Shown piece after piece: positions 35,701-46,807 of a DNA stretch of 64,000 bases. The translations under genes and the position numbers were made by a program. Each line of letters opens with the position of its first letter. Position 1 is the stretch's first letter. The stretch lies in contig NC_030381.2 in the NCBI RefSeq assembly GCF_001625215.2, positions 1,637,131 to 1,701,130 on the forward strand, in the 5' to 3' direction. A model generated the notes under the pieces. That model saw only the letters and a program-made list of their open reading frames with translations, did not search any database and was not told the origin of the DNA. This stretch comes from Daucus carota subsp. sativus. Its lineage: Eukaryota; Streptophyta; Magnoliopsida; Apiales; Apiaceae.

Positions 35701-37003
35701 TTTTATACCAAGTCAAATAGATCTTGTTAAGCACATATCTTCCATTTATATGTATTATATAGATATTTCTAGAGATGCATTGAAATTCATAAAAATGAAG
35801 ATCACATCTAAACAGTAACTACTACAGTGTCGAAGTGTGCTTACCGGTGGCATCAATTCCCCCTTCCTTCCATGCATCCCCACTCATGTAGTATACATGG
35901 CTACACATATATATAATAATAGTCAAGATTTATTGCAAAAATTTCATGATTTCGTTCTTTATACATCACAGGGGACAACTTATCTGCGAAAACAGATAGA
36001 ACTATATATATAGTCATCAACCACTAAGTACATATACAGGAAAGCTAATACAAAATATTAAAAATCATGGAACAGCTAAAAGTATTGAATTTGAACTTCA
36101 AAGTTATGACATAGTAGCCTAATATGTGTGAAAAGCATTAAGGCCTGATTTTTTTACTATAAGCACGGAAAAAGTATTAGGCCTCCCCTATATTCACAGA
36201 AAATTAATAAAATTTAATATTAGCCGTGAATCTGGAGAGCCAGACTACTCATTTAATCCTCCAACATATGCATCCTATAGCCTTAGCCTATAACTGTACA
36301 CATGATCTAATGACTTAATCATCCAACATAATCTCCCCAAGACATTATGTCACACAATTAACCAAAATTTAAAAACAACACCCACTCAAGCAAATTATAG
36401 TTCCCCTTTCAAAATTTGCATCTTTTATGTTCCTAACAAGTCCCCCCTCCCTCTCAATTAACAAAATTATAGTTTACCATAGAAAGGCTCTCCTCTCTCT
36501 CTCTCTCTCCCTCCCTCCCTCTCCCTCTCCCTCCCCCTCTCCTCTCTCCTCTCTCTCTCCCTCCCTCTCTACCTCTCTCCCCCAAAGACACACACAATCA
36601 AGCAGATTATGATCTACCATCGCAAAGATTAAATCTTTCATGCCCCAATGAAGTATCTCAAAAAAAAAAAACACAAAGAATTGTGCAAAAGAAATTACCA
36701 GCCAATGAGATATCCCATAGCCAAAACAAAAGTCACAAGCCCACATCTCTCCCGATACACCACCATCGCCCCATACCCACACAGCATAGGCACCAAAAAA
36801 TGAAGATTCGACGACGCCCCAAACGACAAATACGACAAAACCACCCCAGTCACCGCAGCATACAAGTTCTTCACCGCCGGCCCGCCGGGAATCAACCGCC
36901 ACACAAAACTCACCGGCACAGTAGCTATGAAACACAACAGAAACCTCAGAACAGGGACTGATACGCCGATCATAGACGCCATTGCGCCCAGATCAAGCTC
37001 CAT
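32727..37003 (-). CDS. LPLAT1: MBOAT lysophospholipid acyltransferase (LPLAT1/LPCAT-like)
   Basis: This ER membrane enzyme would re-acylate lysophospholipids (Lands cycle) and exchange fatty acids on phosphatidylcholine during membrane and seed-oil synthesis. Eight exons are 37003-36699, 35900-35845, 34713-34493, 34375-33967, 33719-33634, 33277-33214, 33107-32989 and 32867-32727, giving 466 aa, matching the Arabidopsis LPLAT1 and 2 length. Family blocks are VLRFLLCFIATVPVSF, YLSFGASSNLHFLVPM, YYMSGDAWKEGG, ALMVLTLKVISCAINYNDG, YFGYCLCCGSHFAGPVFE, YQYMAGFTARWKYYFIWS, VDILGVELA, NIQVSTWLRHYVYDRL and TQTVSAVWHG, which carries the conserved MBOAT histidine. A basic KARKEE tail follows at the end. 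About eight or more transmembrane helices are expected. The long introns include a CT-rich tract. Confidence 0.95.
35379..35411. repeat. GTGGAGA minisatellite in an LPLAT intron
   Basis: About four and a half head-to-tail copies of GTGGAGA. The run lies in the intron 34714-35844. Confidence 0.85.
36487..36582. repeat. CT-rich simple repeat in LPLAT intron 1
   Basis: Mixed (CT)n and (CCCT)n tract of about 95 bp, a GA tract on the gene's sense strand. It gives rise to spurious Ser/Pro- or Glu/Arg-rich open frames. Confidence 0.9.
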
Positions 37004-37068
37004 TGCTTTCTAATTTCTGCGTTTTATTTTTGAATCAAGAAAAGAACAAACAGCAAGTGTGTGTGTGG

Positions 37069-37079
37069 GTGTTTTTATA
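37069..37079 (-). promoter_or_regulatory. Putative TATA box of the acyltransferase gene
   Basis: CTATAAAAAC on the minus strand lies about 70 bp upstream of the ATG at 37003. It is a plausible TATA box that would give a short 5'UTR. Confidence 0.5.
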
Positions 37080-38113
37080 GGAATATTAGAGTGAGTGTTG
37101 GTACGGGTTTAGTTGAGTTGTGTTTGCTTGTTGTGTTTTTGACTACCTTGGGTCGGATTTTATTCGGTGAGGTATAATATTGTTTTATGGCACAATTCAA
37201 GTCATTTTTAAAATAAAATTCTCAAACATTTTTTTTTAAAATATTCTCAAACATTTATACATTTTTTTTACGAACAATAAGATTTTATTGAATATAAAAC
37301 ATAAGAACACAGTCGGGACAAATCCCCCAAACTGACAATTACAACCTGAGTGTGAAACAAAAATCGAGCTAAACAAATAATCGTTTTGTTTTCAGATTGC
37401 TTAACAGATAGAATATAAATATTCTTGATAATAAAAATGATTACAAAAGCTTCATGAACAATCCAGTCGACACCAATATCACTTAAAATAGTGGAATCAC
37501 AATTGACCTGCGCACATAAAAAACCGGTGATAGACTAGTGTTCATAACCATCAGTTACACCAACTGAGGTCGGGTTACAGATGCATCTTTAATTTCAAAC
37601 AAAAAAATCATTTTCTCTATATTCATTAAAATGAATATGAAAATTTGCATTTGTCAAAATCTATAGTAAATTACTTATTATTCATTAAATCTAGCTAATT
37701 AATATGAGTAAACATGAAAATTTATATTATACTTTTTAAATCATAATGGTGTTTGTGTTTCATGTTTTAAGTTGAAATGGAAAGATTAATTATCCTTGGC
37801 ATAAGTTCTAATTTGGTAATTTAGTGGTGTTGTTATCTAAATTTGATAATAAATATTTAAATATATAAATATCTAGAATGGATTTTTTTTTTATTGTTTT
37901 CATTATCGTGTCATTGTTAGATTCTGTCTTCAAATAATTGGCTATGAGTTTGAAACTAATGTCGAGTTAACAAATTTCACACGGCTGGCGTACATGTAAT
38001 ACTTTATAAACCATTTAATAACAGTTTGAAAATGGTGCCTAAACTATTCAGCACGATGATTCTGAAGAAAATATAACAATCGATTGGAAGACTTACGGGT
38101 ACAAGTTTAAAGA
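37080..38113. other. Acyltransferase upstream region
   Basis: A T run at 37262-37269, followed by about 340 bp of higher complexity including AATAAGATTTTATTG, looks like the 3' end of another reverse-oriented retroposon. I could not find a matching duplication at its far side. No gene was seen. Confidence 0.35.
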
Positions 38114-38129
38114 AAATGATTTTCTTTTT
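38114..38129. repeat. Target-site duplication, left side of retroposon copy 2
   Basis: AAATGATTTTCTTTTT occurs here and at 38842-38857. The terminal T residues merge with the T run that represents the element's poly(A) tail. Confidence 0.85.
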
Positions 38130-38841
38130 TTTTTTTTTTGAAACAAAGGTGTTAATCTAATAATAAAAGGCCATACGGCATCTACACCAATGATCGAGTC
38201 GAACAAACAGTAAATTGCAATCGCCTGTTCTCACAAAGAGACAGTTAAACGATATTTTGAATAAAATGTATGTGCAAATACAGGTACCCGCTTCATGCAT
38301 TCTCGTTGAATTACTGGTACCCTCTTCATCATGCCCCGATAGAGCTATCGTTTGAGCTATCGACCAGAACTGCGATTCCATACAAACTTTCATACCAAAT
38401 CAAACCCCGCTTACAATTAAGAAGCGAAAAACAAAGCTCTCACCAGGGAGAGAAAACAACCTTAGATGGAACCAAAGAAACAAGAGAAATCCGACTGAAA
38501 ATCCACCCACTTGAAATAGAGGAGAAAGACAGCGAAATATCCGATGGTTTTAGATCTAAGAATCCCCCGAGATTAGATCTGGAGCAGAACCACAAAACAA
38601 GAAAAATCGAACTGCAACTCACCCGCTTGGAAGAGAGACAACGAAATCTCCGATGGCTCTGAATCTAAGTTTCCCGAGAAGAAGTATTATTCAAAAACTA
38701 AGAATAAAACAAAGTAGTTAACTGATTCGGGGCTTTCCACCGGTGAAAACCGATGGAAGCCCCAGGCGGCTACGACAAGAGAGAGGCTAGAGAGAATTAG
38801 GGTTTTTTTGGGAGAGAGGAGTTGTTATTAATATTTGACTT
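38130..38841 (-). mobile_element. Non-autonomous polyadenylated retroposon, copy 2
   Basis: This is a second member of the family at 14255-14785, inserted in reverse, about 710 bp, with its poly(A) tail at the low-coordinate end and a 16-bp target duplication. On its sense strand the 5' end has AAACCCTAATTCTCTC, then the hairpin with arms GGGGCTTCCATCGGT and ACCGGTGGAAAGCCCC (15 pairs with one A bulge). Compared with copy 1 it has extra sequence after the hairpin, arising largely from a tandem duplication of about 95 bp (38430-38640) around ACCATCGGAxATTTCG and GGGTG(A/G). A 78-aa frame at 38157-38393 ends WCRCRMAFYY, as in copy 1. Confidence 0.85.
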
Positions 38842-38857
38842 AAATGATTTTCTTTTT
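38842..38857. repeat. Target-site duplication, right side of retroposon copy 2
   Basis: Matches 38114-38129 over 16 bases. Confidence 0.85.
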
Positions 38858-40600
38858 AAAATAAAGATATTAATTAGAATTAAAAATATATAAATTAATA
38901 ATTTATATGAAAAAAAAAATTCTAATAATCTTAATTGTTAAAAGTTTACACGAGTCAAAAAACAAAAACAACTCCGACTTCCCTTAAACAAATATTCAAA
39001 TTAATATTCTGAACTTTTATTTAATATAAATTTTATAAATAATAATTATATTTAAATGTGATTTTTTTAACACTTTAAAATACCGTCTAAAAAGTAACGG
39101 ACGGAGGGAGCAGATGAAGTTCGTTTAGCTTTGAAGCACAAGCCACGGCTCACGTGGGGAGCAACTAATGCGATCTACTACACAAAAACCGAGGCAAAAG
39201 TCTGGTTTTGTCTCCTATCTTCATTTCAGTTTTTGTGAAAATAAAAAATCCCCTTATCCTCTGAAATTAAAATAACTGGTTGACAATAAATCTTGCTGCA
39301 GTATTAGATTAGGTTTCAGTTCTTTGTGATCCGCTCATATGCGGGAAAAATATAAATAAGACATGTTGTGAATGAATGTACTTCAACGTTTTTAAAATTC
39401 ATAAATTCTTAGGGTTTTTAAGACATTGATAAAATTCTTAGGTAATGGTGAAATTGAGGTCTTTTATATATTTTAATGTACTTCAACGTTTTTAAAATTT
39501 ATAGTATGAATATATTGTGAAAATATTTAAAATTTACTTAGTTTAACCACATGTCTTATTCAAGCAATTATTTCTTATTTGTATTTGAAAATAGTCTTGA
39601 TCCTTATCCCAGGATTAAAAAAAAAGTTGCAAGTTGTGGGTGGCAAAGAATATACGTATGCATGTTGTTTCTAGTTAAATGTAGACTTCCCGAGGAATAA
39701 AGTAGTAGCACGCTATTTTGTGTTTAAGGTCAAACAAGGAAGTTTTCTTGCTTAATATTCAAGATTTTTTTCTTTAAATTACATGGCAAGTATATAATTA
39801 ATATTAATTAGATGATTTACGTGTAAATATAATTTTGTAAATTCAACAAATAGTACATTATCAACTATATTTTGAAAAAAAATTGAAATATCATCACAGA
39901 TAAGAAAGGATAAACGTAGAAGATTTATAAAAAAAATGCCACGTAGAAGCTTAATATTTAATACATTAAGTCCCTTTGATTTGTTTTTCTATCTTCAAGG
40001 ATTTTGACTATCTAAGTCGTATTTTTTAAATGTCTTTCAATATGAATTATTAAATGTTAATATTTATTTAAAATAAATTAATTAATTATAAAAACAAATC
40101 TCTTGTAAATATGCAGATTTACACTGCGAATATCCTATCTTGTAACAGTTGGTAGCGCCGGAAGCGGCAAAAGCAAGATAATGTTTCAACCGAGCGGCAG
40201 AAAAAATTGGTTAGACAGAAAACAAAAACAAATAAAATGACCGGGTAATAAATAAGTTAGAAATTCTTGAGTTCAACGTTAATTTTAAGAAGTTTGGAAT
40301 ATATTGATTTGTAACGACAAGGAAAAAGCAGCTCGCCCACACGAATATTAGACGTATTTGTCTTTTCTTGAAGAAATTAGTAATGATTTGTTTCAAAAAA
40401 ATTGTGCTCATGTGATAATTTTAGTATAATTAAGAGTAATTTTAGACTTCAAACTTGCTTGCCGAGAGTCTTGACGAGTTTATATTAGATGAGGGTGGAT
40501 TACATCATATCGGAGAATGAATTTCGAATCAGTGTCTTTATGGAGTATTTTCCTATTTTTATTTGAATAAATTTAGTTTATCATATTTCCGTATATAATA
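38858..40600. other. AT-rich intergenic
   Basis: A GGACGGAGGGAG motif at about 39099-39110 looks like a lone Stowaway end. AATGTACTTCAACGTTTTTA, followed by AAATT, occurs twice, at about 39375 and 39475. No gene is supported. Confidence 0.4.
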
Positions 40601-40858
40601 CTCTCTCTCTTTCTGTTTCAATTTCATGTCCACTTTTTAAAAAATAATTTGTTTCAAATTAGCTTTCCACTTCAACTTTCAATGCAAAATCATATTTTCA
40701 AAATTAATTCGACTCTACATATCTCTTATTTATATTTTCTAGATCAACCTCATACCACATGTTATAGTCATTTAATACAATTGATTTGTAAACAACTATT
40801 TTTTCTAAATTATATGATTTTTTTAAAGTGGACATGTAATTTGAAAGGAGGGAAGGAG
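40601..40858. mobile_element. Stowaway-type MITE
   Basis: Inverted ends are CTCTCTCTCTTTCTGTTTCA at the left and, in reverse complement, CTCCTTCCCTCCTTTCAAAT at the right. The inner repeats are ATGTCCACTTT and AAAGTGGACAT. TA flanks both ends (40599-40600 and 40859-40860). Confidence 0.7.
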
Positions 40859-40860
40859 TA

Positions 40861-41727
40861 TTATATATGCAATGAGATTGTGAGATATATTTAATGATGA
40901 AACTTACGACTCGGCATTTAAGTTTTCAAAAAATATGCTTTAAAGTCAGATGAGCATCAAGAAGATGGCACAATTCAATACGCTTGAACTACTCCCCCGA
41001 TTGATCTTGTGAAATATATTTGTTCAACTTTTTGGCATATTTTTACAGTTTTTTTGCTAATATAAATAAACTTTTTATTTTTAAAAAATATTATAATTTA
41101 AAATATATGGTTAATATTATAGTTCAGAAAAAAATTAAAAATAATCATTTTAACAATACAGTCAAAAGTCTTATGATTTTGTGTCAAAAAATTGACAGAC
41201 TTATATCTCAAAATGAATGAAGTAAAAAATAAAAAAAATTCTAGAAATTGAAATTTTGCAGTAGTATCGTAAAAGAATTAGGTGACGGAGAAAAGAGAAG
41301 GGACTACCTCGTACGCTACGCAATTCAATAATGCTGCCATATCATCGGAATGAGTTGTCTGTTGAGTAGTAATACCGGGAATAATAAATGTACAATAAAT
41401 GTGAAATAATATACGGTGAATAAACTGTCAGAGCTGGGATATTAGTTGGGAAAATGAGTAAATGAGTACACCGAAATGGTTAGCAGATATCGCTGCCGAA
41501 TAATAAGTGCAGGTGCAAGTTGTTCGTCTGAGGCCCAATGAAGACTTGGCCCAATATTTGTGTCCAGCCCAACCACAACCATCACCCAGTAGGCCCATTG
41601 TAAAATTGAGATTTGGACTGGGCTTCTTTTTCCTTTTATTAAGCTTATAAGTTCATACAGGGTTTAAATATCTGGAGTTTGTAAAAAATAAAATCCGAGG
41701 AGGAACATTATACTAAGCCGCAGATAG
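40861..41727. other. AT-rich intergenic
   Basis: No supported gene. The frame at 41020-41220 is AT-driven. CTCCCCCGATTGATCTTGTG at about 40992 may be a decayed MITE end. Confidence 0.35.
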
Positions 41728-41915
41728 TTGTGTTAGGTGACCGATTTTCCTATTCACAAGTCATATTCCAACATTCCTTCTCATTCGAAATTCCATCCTG
41801 ATTTTTAGAAATATACTAGTAGGTATCATGGGTGGGAATCAAATTCGAGTCTTCCATGCGCCAGAGCACTCATATCATGTTATGTGACCAATTTTGCCAC
41901 AATCTTAGAAATCGG
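41728..41915 (-). mobile_element. Degenerate mini-TRIM copy
   Basis: It shares blocks with the element at 54094-54391 in the same order: GTTAGGTGACCGATTTT, CATATTCCAACATTC, CTCATTCGAAA, CAAATTCGAGTCT, then CATGTTATGTGACCAATTTT. It is an old LTR-element fossil, clearly broken, with its LTR and primer-site regions only partly recognisable. Confidence 0.6.
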
Positions 41916-42415
41916 AAGGAGAGTATTCAAACAATGAAACAAGTTGTGAACAAGCTGGACACAAGAAAATATTATTGAACTCGAACAATGTTCACTAAAT
42001 TTATTGATTAATGTGTCTCTAGCTCGAGTCTATTAGTACGCAGAATTGAGTTTATTGAACTCGAACCCGATCGAATTTAACGAACAGTTATGCTCATTTA
42101 AAATTCTGATACCAGACTTTCACATGAACGAACTTGAACACTCATTAACAAATCCCAGATCAAGCACAGTTACATGATTTGTTTCGATCCTACAACCTCA
42201 CAGTCTGTTTATTCAGAAAATGTCACTAAATGAAAAATTATATAGAGGAAGAACTCAAATGAGATCTGGAACTGTACATAGAAACCAGCAGAACACAATA
42301 ATATATCCTGACCCTCCTAACAAAAAAAGATATATGGTTCTGAAAGCAAACACTTCTACATCTTCCATTCTACAAACCTAACTTTCTACTACACATACAC
42401 TAGGTTAATCAGCAA
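41916..42415. other. 3' flank of the PP2-A13-like gene
   Basis: Sequence up to 42415 probably includes the 3'UTR. No other feature was seen. Confidence 0.4.
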
Positions 42416-44733
42416 TCAAAAACGCATTAACCTCTCCTTAAGCTCAACCGGGTACACTACGACAGAATCTACAGAAAGCCCGCCTTTAGTGTGAGTGCAA
42501 TCAATCTGCATCATTGAAAACTTGATTTTCGTTGGCTTGTTTGATTTTTCCACCACAAAATCCCCGCCATGATAGTAATTCCAGCTTCCAGATTTCCGCA
42601 GATAACATGAAGTGGCTTGTTGTTTTTCTGAAGTCGAGAGCTGGAATTGCACAGGCTTAATGTCCCAACCGTGGACGTTCTGAGAGTTGCAAACTCGACG
42701 GCCAAATCTTTTGGCAGACTTTCCTAGCTGCAACCGAAAGAACAGACTGTAGGTTCCAGCTGGGAGAGGAAACTCGACTTCACCATTTACTTCAAACCAC
42801 CAGGTCTGCTGAAGATACGCTATTGAGCTAAATCTGCACACATGAAAGCAGCTCGATATCAATATAAGGGCACTATATTTACTAAATATTGAACTCGAGG
42901 TGAAATGCAGAGCAAACAGTATCTATCTTATGAATATAATTATATAATTAAGAAACAAACACATGAGTTATTCATGATTTTCTTCTTATTAAGTCTTTTT
43001 AAAGGTGAAATTGTTTGATTTGATTCCACGGCTTGATAAACTAGACAATGCATCTATAAAGCTCAACCATGCGTTGAAACTCAAATTGTGGTCATTTTAT
43101 TTCAATCTTTCCATACATAACAGAAGAAATGGTAACCTCATCTACATAATTTTATAGGGATGTTGAGCAGTGATGATCAGAGGCAAATCATAACTAATAA
43201 ATTCGCCAAAAAACAAAATCTGAAGTTTAGAGTAAGAGAATCTACGTTTTCCTAAGTCGACAATTTTATCATACCAGTGTTGGTATCAAGGACTTGTAGT
43301 GTCAAATTTAAGAATTCATAAATAGCTTGACATCTACAAATTGGATAACAGAACTTCAATTGAAGCATTTTCAATTACACACGTTTATTCATATTCACAC
43401 AAGAACGGAACTAATAAATACTCCCTCCGTCCCTATTTATCTGTCCACTTTGGAAGTAAAAATTTGTCCCTATTTATATGTCCATTTATACTTTCAAAAC
43501 TAATTTAATGATAGTTTTTCAAATATATCTCCATAATTTCAATTTTCAAGGCTTGACTTATTTAAAACTTGGTTGAATTCATGTTTTCAAGACATAAAGT
43601 AGGGGTATTCCACCATTTTCAAGATATTAATTAGAAGTATTTAATGAAAAAGTTCATACAATCAATTATTTCTTGGTATGTGTTTTTTTTTCCAAAATGG
43701 ACAGATAAAAAGGGACGGAGGGAGTAATTATCAATACCGCAAAAATCACAATGTGGAAAGCATGGAAGTAGCTTGTAGTCAATTTCAATCCGAAAATCCC
43801 CACAATGCAATTAATAAGCGAATCTAGACTGCATCAGGGTAATTAATAACATACACATACACATTCCAGTCTCTCCAGAGAATACACAATGACAAACAGA
43901 ACTAAATTCCGTAAATTCTTTACCTAGATTCCTCAGTCGGAATGCGATTCCAGTGTCTCCGATCATCAATCCCAGTAATAGATAATCCATTCGAAGAAAT
44001 AGCCAAACAAATCTTCCCACAACTTTTATCCAACCAAGCTTTCTGCACAATCACAAATCAACCCCCATCATTAGGAAAGTACAAAACTTTCAAATTAAGC
44101 ATCATTTCTTCAAAATTGAAAATTATTTCATATGAAAAACCAATACAAAAACATTGACCAGAAAAGAAGACTTTTTTCTTGCATTGTTAATTTGTTATCA
44201 TTAATTATCTGGGACACACACATAAACAAATTAATGAACAGCTATTATCACCTTGATTTTATTGTCGAAAATGAAAAAAATTACTACTTTAATCCCGACA
44301 GAATTTCAAAAATCAATGATCCATAATTTCTACAGAATTTCAAAATTTGATGATCCGTATTTTCAACTCGGACTGTTTTGAAATCCTGGTTCCGACATAC
44401 GCAAAACAAAGGAGATGAAAAGAAGCAAACCTTATGTCCGTCATCAAAAGAATTAGGATGACAAAGAACAGAATACAGATCCTTCTTGCAAATCTCCTTA
44501 GGAAAATCACCAAACAATCTTCTAAAAATCTCATCATAATTCACAGGCAGCTTCGATTCCCAAACAAAATCAGCTGAAGCAGCTCCCCGAAAAGCCCGGT
44601 TCAGACCCGCCACCTGGCATATCTGCTGCGGCTCCATGTTCTCCAAAACAGAGGCCACACAACTTTCCGGCAAGTCGCCGAGATTCGTTCCCGGCGCTTC
44701 CGGTGCAAAAAATAACGAAAACCCAGAACCCAT
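42416..44733 (-). CDS. F-box/phloem protein 2 lectin, PP2-A13-like
   Basis: This 279-aa protein pairs an N-terminal F-box with a PP2 (Nictaba-like) lectin domain. It would act as the substrate-choosing subunit of an SCF ubiquitin ligase that may bind glycans. Exons are 44733-44431, 44042-43924 and 42833-42416. The F-box reads LGDLPESCVASVLENMEPQQ then ICQVAGLNRAFRGAASADFVWESKLP. The lectin part has KICLAISSNGLSITG, DRRHWNRIPTEESRFSSIAY, LQQTWWFEVNGEVEFPLPAG, TYSLFFRLQLGK, HGWDIKPVQFQLSTS and VDSVVVYPVELKERLM. The overall order and length match the Arabidopsis PP2-A11 to A15 group. The start MGSGFSLFF is also typical of that group. Targets are unknown. Confidence 0.92.
43421..43724. mobile_element. 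Stowaway MITE in a PP2-A13-like intron
   Basis: This 304-bp element has TIRs CTCCCTCCGTCCCTATTTAT and, in reverse complement at the right end, CTCCCTCCGTCCCTTTTTAT, both continuing CTGTCCA. It has a TA target duplication (43419-43420 and 43725-43726). It lies inside intron 2 of the F-box gene (42834-43923). Confidence 0.92.
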
Positions 44734-45864
44734 TTCAAAAAGTATATCAAGAATATATAATTATAATTATATATCTGTATGTTTATAAATCAAGAACGAA
44801 GAAATATGAGATGAAATGAGAGAGAAACGGAGGGAGAAAAGTTGGCGGTTGAAGATTATATAGGCAGTTTATTACAAGATACTCCTATATCGGATTTATT
44901 TTAAGATATTTAGAAGATACTTGTGTAATAATGTTGTGTGTCCGAGCATTATTTAAGATTGTTGGAGGTTTATAAAGATTTTTTGTTAGGATATTGTGGA
45001 GGGGGAACTGTGTGTGCATGTATAGTAGTATATTGATGGAGTCTATGAAAATAATATCGTGGAGATCAAGCGGAATGGCATGTTTTACCTAACTATTTCA
45101 ATCGGATGAATTCGAGCTCGAGCTCGAGCTCGATTTTGACCGTTTCAACATAAATCTGATAAGTATGTTTTTATTTTTGGGATTCAATTTTATTTGATTT
45201 TATTTTAATATTATAAATTTAAATTCTATGACAAAATATATATTACAAGTTATTTTTATATTTATATCAAATATTTATAATTTTATTGAATAATTCATCA
45301 ATAGCTTGGTTGGTTTGTATTTTCGAATCTTGTAAAAAGAAACTACTGTACTTTTCCACGTCTGTCGTCGCTTTTGTATATTCTTTTCCCGACCTTCCTA
45401 TTTTCACTTTAGCCAACAATATTATTTTTAGTCGACAAATTGTTCAAAACCACTAGCTATCCAACTTACTTTTGAGTCACTAAAATATTATTTTATTATA
45501 AAATACCGACCAATCGTACGGTTCCATGCATGCACAAAACAACTGTTTATCTCTATCGTGTGTCATTTTTATATATACAAAACCATTTGTGGTTAGCGTT
45601 TCTCCTCGAATCTTTTAAAATTAGGAAATGAAACATAAAAAAGTGAAGAAGAATTGTCTGCTTTAAAGCAACGTGTGAGTGAGTCAGCACAACATGCTAG
45701 TCAAGTATTGGGATTGGAACGGATTAACGAGTGTTGCAACTTGTGATTAACAAGCCCCCAGTTGTTTATTTTCCACTAAGCATCATTATGCCCCCTAAAA
45801 ACTTTCGGTTACAATCGGTGGACAGTTTTTATCGGTTCAACTTATATTAGTAATAAGATTTATG
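44734..45864. other. PP2-A13-like upstream region
   Basis: The promoter of the F-box gene should be at the left. A short GAGCTC-based repeat lies at 45113-45131. No gene was seen. Confidence 0.4.
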
Positions 45865-46807
45865 TGTTGGGCCGGCTAATCAAGCCTAACTCCATAATAG
45901 TACGATATTGTCCGCTTTGGACCTAGCCCGCACGGCTTTATTTTTGGGTACCTCCCAAAAAGCCTCGTACTATTGGAGTTGGTCTGGCTGATTATATTCT
46001 ACCTCGACACCTGTCGAATTCGGCTTCCTGTTGTGCGATCAGCTCCCTCTTAAGCCCATACTGGAAGTCCGTCTGACTATCTGGCTCTCCCTAGGCCCGA
46101 ACTGGATGGCCCACCTGCCTTATCTTTAAGCCCATTTTGGGTAACCCATCTCGACACCTGTCGAATGGAGTTGGTCTGGCTGATTATATTCTAGCTTTAT
46201 GTCCCTCCCACAACCGATATGGGACAACTCCTAACAATCTCCCCCTTCACACATCGGGCTCGACACCTGTCGAATTCGGCTTCATGTTGTGCGATCAGCT
46301 CCCTCTTAAGCCCATACTGGAAGTCCGTCTGACTATCTGGCTTTCCCTAGGCCCAAACTGGATGGCCCACCTGCCTTATCCTTAAGCCCATTTTGGGTAA
46401 CCCATATCGACACCTGTCGAATTCGGCCTCCTGTTGTGCGATCAGCTCCCCCTTAAGCCCATACTAGAAGTCCGTCTGGCTATCGGGCTCCCCCTAGGTC
46501 CAAACTGGATGGCTCACCTGCCTTATCCTTAAACCCATTTTGGGCAACCCATCTGCCTCTTCCTAGGCCCATTCTGGAGCCCACTTGAGATTGTTACGGA
46601 CCGTTCCAACCTCGCTCTGATACCACTTGTTGGGCCAGCTAAGCAAGTCTAACTCCACAATAGTACGATATTGTCCATTTCGGGTGTAGACCGCACGACT
46701 TTATTTTTGGGCACCTCCCAAAAGGCCTCGTACTATTGGAGTTGTTCTGGCTGATTATATTCTAGCTTTATGGCCCTTCCACAACTGATGTGGGACAACT
46801 CCTAAAA
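45865..46807 (-). mobile_element. TRIM (miniature LTR element) with internal tandem repeats
   Basis: This non-coding LTR-type element reads on the minus strand. LTRs are 46628-46805 and 45865-46236, both beginning TGTTGGGCC on the plus strand. A tRNA-Met primer-binding site (minus strand TGGTATCAGAGC, 46614-46625) lies 2 nt inside one LTR, and a purine tract (minus strand GAAGGGGGAGA, 46237-46248) lies next to the other. The interior consists mostly of a unit of about 147 bp in tandem (from 46259 and 46406). One further copy of the unit (46002-46166) sits inside the LTR at 45865-46236, bracketed by a 27-bp direct repeat beginning GGAGTTGGTCTGGCTG. Possible target duplication is TTATG/ATATG, inexact. 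No protein is encoded, as usual for TRIMs. It is structurally recognisable end to end and moderately old. Confidence 0.85.

Noticed and set aside
36427-36935. Ser/Pro-rich and Glu/Arg-rich open frames on both strands
   Set aside because: They are produced by the CT simple repeat in LPLAT intron 1 and by the antisense of LPLAT exon 1.
37262-37610. A third reverse-oriented polyadenylated retroposon
   Set aside because: There is a T run and a LINE-like tail sequence, but no matching target duplication could be found on the other side, so the end is undefined.
45865-46807. Assignment to the Cassandra TRIM family
   Set aside because: Cassandra LTRs carry a 5S rRNA-like promoter block; I see none here.
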